Origin: JAXHUH01 sp034211175
Lineage (GTDB): Bacteria > Actinomycetota > Acidimicrobiia > Acidimicrobiales > CAIXPF01
Direction of reading: 5' to 3'
NCBI GenBank assembly: GCA_034211175.1
Contig: JAXHUH010000113.1
Coordinates: forward strand, 1-16,434
DNA: 16,434 nucleotides
Position 1 is the stretch's first letter, and each line of letters opens with the position of its first letter. The translations under genes and the position numbers were made by a program. Under the pieces are notes generated by a model. The model did no database searches, was not told the origin of the DNA, and saw only the letters and a list, made by a program, of their open reading frames with translations. Of the stretch, positions 15,179-16,434 are shown in pieces.

Positions 15179-15179
15179 G

Positions 15180-15191
15180 GAACGATCGTTC
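15180..15191. promoter_or_regulatory. GAACGATCGTTC palindrome beside operator C
   Basis: This perfect 12-bp palindrome follows operator C after one base. It fits GAAC-N4-GTTC, the core of Gram-positive LexA boxes, and equally a TetR-type operator. It is the second such motif in an intergenic region of this window; the other is at 5473-5484. Confidence 0.35.
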
Positions 15192-15313
15192 AGCTTCCGC
15201 GCGCCCGAGCCCGCGACGCGCTCGCCTGTGTCGCACGTCATCGACCGACGTCACACCCTCGCGCCGAACTCCCTGGTCACGAGACCTTCCCCGGAAGGCA
15301 GGCCCGCACCGCG

Positions 15314-15342
15314 TTGACCCGACAACCACCCGTTCCTAGGAT
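15314..15342 (+). promoter_or_regulatory. Housekeeping-type promoter of the LacI-family gene
   Basis: TTGACC (15314-15319) and TAGGAT (15337-15342) are separated by exactly 17 nt, a near-consensus sigma-70/SigA promoter. The expected transcript start, about 15349, falls inside operator D. The leader to the TTG start at 15421 would be about 70 nt. Confidence 0.75.
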
Positions 15343-15355
15343 GGGAGCGCTTCCA
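15342..15355. promoter_or_regulatory. LacI/CebR-like operator D (autoregulatory)
   Basis: TGGGAGCGCTTCCA differs from the perfect operator B in one position. It begins at the last base of the -10 element and covers the predicted transcript start, so binding should block the regulator's own promoter. Confidence 0.8.
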
Positions 15356-15420
15356 GCAGCGTCAGTCGCCGGAGCGGGCAACCCCGGTTGCCGGGAGAGG
15401 ACCAGGGAGGGGGAACGGCG

Positions 15421-16425
15421 TTGGTCGGTCTGGACGAGGTCGCACGCACGAGCGGCGTCTCGCGAGCCACCGCCTCGCGCGCCCTCAACGGCGACCCCCA
15501 CGTCCGCAACGAGACCCGCGAGCGGGTCATCGCCGTCGCCGAGGCCCTCGGCTACCGGCCCAACCGCGCGGCGCGCCGTCTCGCCAGCGGCCGCAGCAAC
15601 GTCATCGGCTTCGTGCTCCCGAGTGACCAGCTGCTCGACGACCCCTACGGTGCGCTGCTGCTGAACTCGGTCGCGCTCACCACCAACGCCCGCGACCACG
15701 GCCTCATGTTGTGGATGACCCATCGGGCGCCCGGCACCACGGTGGCGGAGATCTTCCGGGGCGGCCTGGTCGACGGCCTGTTGATGTCGGCGGTCGCGTT
15801 CGACGACGCGTGGGTCGAGGAGCTGCTGGACGGGCCGCTGCCGACGATGCTCATCGGTCGCCACCCGAGCCGCACCGACCTGAACGTGGTCGAGATCGAC
15901 AACGTCGGCGGCGCCCGACGGGCCGTCGAGCACCTGCTCGACCTGGGCCACCGGCGCATCGCCCACATCGCAGGGCCGGCCGAGCGGGCCGACGCCCGCG
16001 AGCGCCGGGCCACCTACGAGAAGGTCCTGGCCGAGCACGGCGTCGACGCCGACCCCCGCCTCGTCGAGCAGGGCGGCTTCACCGTCGACAGCGGTGTCGC
16101 GGCCATGGTGCGGCTGCTGCCCCAGCGCCCGACCGCGGTGTTCGCCTCCAACGACGAGATGGCCTTCGGCGCCTACGAGGCCATCGCCGCCGCCGGGCTC
16201 GAGGTCCCCGGGGACATCTCGATCGTCGGCTTCGACGACTTCCCCGCCCGCCCCAGCGGGCTCCCCCCGCTCACGACGGTCCGCTACGACCTCGCGGCCG
16301 TCGCCCAGCGCGCCGTCGACGCGCTGCTGGCACTGATCGACGAGCCACGGGAGGCGCCCCGGCACCTGATGGTGCCGGCCGAGCTCCACGTGCGGCAGTC
16401 GACCCGGGTCCCGCGCGGGCCCTGA
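15421..16425 (+). CDS. LacI-family transcriptional regulator, 334 aa
   Basis: This is a DNA-binding repressor with a sugar-binding core. The N-terminal helix-turn-helix covers about residues 4-25 (LDEVARTSGVSRATASRALN). The hinge helix is at about 47-59 (PNRAARRLASGRS). The rest is a periplasmic-binding-protein-like effector domain ending in typical blocks: AVEHLLDLGHRRIAHIAG, then FASNDEMAFGAYEAI, then VPGDISIVGFDD. The TTG at 15421 was chosen because LacI proteins start just before the first helix and GGAGGGGGA lies upstream; a TTG at 15388 would add 11 residues. It is divergent from the GH1 gene, and four CebR-like operators lie between the two. It is therefore likely to repress itself and the glucosidase until a beta-glucoside (cellobiose in classic CebR) releases it. 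The effector here is not proven. The window ends 9 bases after the stop. Confidence 0.95.
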   Translation: MVGLDEVARTSGVSRATASRALNGDPHVRNETRERVIAVAEALGYRPNRAARRLASGRSNVIGFVLPSDQLLDDPYGALLLNSVALTTNARDHGLMLWMTHRAPGTTVAEIFRGGLVDGLLMSAVAFDDAWVEELLDGPLPTMLIGRHPSRTDLNVVEIDNVGGARRAVEHLLDLGHRRIAHIAGPAERADARERRATYEKVLAEHGVDADPRLVEQGGFTVDSGVAAMVRLLPQRPTAVFASNDEMAFGAYEAIAAAGLEVPGDISIVGFDDFPARPSGLPPLTTVRYDLAAVAQRAVDALLALIDEPREAPRHLMVPAELHVRQSTRVPRGP

Positions 16426-16434
16426 TGTGGAGCG

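Noticed and set aside
1..16434. tRNA genes, CRISPR arrays, insertion sequences or prophage genes
   Set aside because: No cloverleaf-like stretch, regularly spaced direct repeats, transposase or integrase motifs were seen on either strand.

Overview
The window is very GC-rich, uses GTG and TTG starts, and its genes end almost every codon in G or C. Shine-Dalgarno sites are of the GGAGG type. Together with PncB, an SEST-type secreted esterase, a LacI/GH1 pair with CebR-like operators and a mycobacterial-style GAAC-N4-GTTC motif, this points to an actinomycete. A cytoplasmic chemoreceptor behind a sigma-28-like promoter suggests a motile lineage; an Acidimicrobiia-type genome is a reasonable guess, but this is inference. 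No tRNA, rRNA, CRISPR array, transposase or phage gene was seen.

Left part (1-5400): a 1-Cys-like Prx5 peroxiredoxin (minus) with a perfect hairpin terminator; a possible 61-residue small protein; then a probable two-gene unit made of a secreted vWA-SGNH esterase fusion and a patatin-like phospholipase, whose start overlaps a five-codon mini-ORF including its stop. A shared bidirectional terminator separates these from a convergent tandem universal stress protein that carries an N-terminal C2H2 zinc finger.

Middle part (5400-12440): pncB (NAD salvage) is divergent from the stress protein. It is followed by a PAS-MCP soluble chemoreceptor with its own sigma-28-like promoter. Next comes a tightly coupled pair: a lipoprotein with a molybdopterin-oxidoreductase-like domain that lacks the metal-binding cysteine, overlapping by 4 nt a membrane sensor with PAS, GGDEF and EAL domains. 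The pair looks like an envelope-sensing module that feeds c-di-GMP turnover. After a 70-bp imperfect inverted repeat comes a CorA-family divalent cation transporter.

Right part (12470-16434): a convergent alpha/beta hydrolase, then a GH1 beta-glucosidase (minus) divergent from a LacI-family regulator (plus). The 553-bp gap between these two starts holds four CebR-like operators. One of them overlaps the -10 end of a clear promoter for the regulator, and one lies just upstream of the beta-glucosidase start, so the regulator probably controls both itself and the glucosidase in response to a glucoside.

The strongest candidates for something undescribed are the lipoprotein/GGDEF-EAL pair, the zinc-finger-USP fusion and the vWA-SGNH fusion. 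All function calls come from motifs read by eye; no database search was run.
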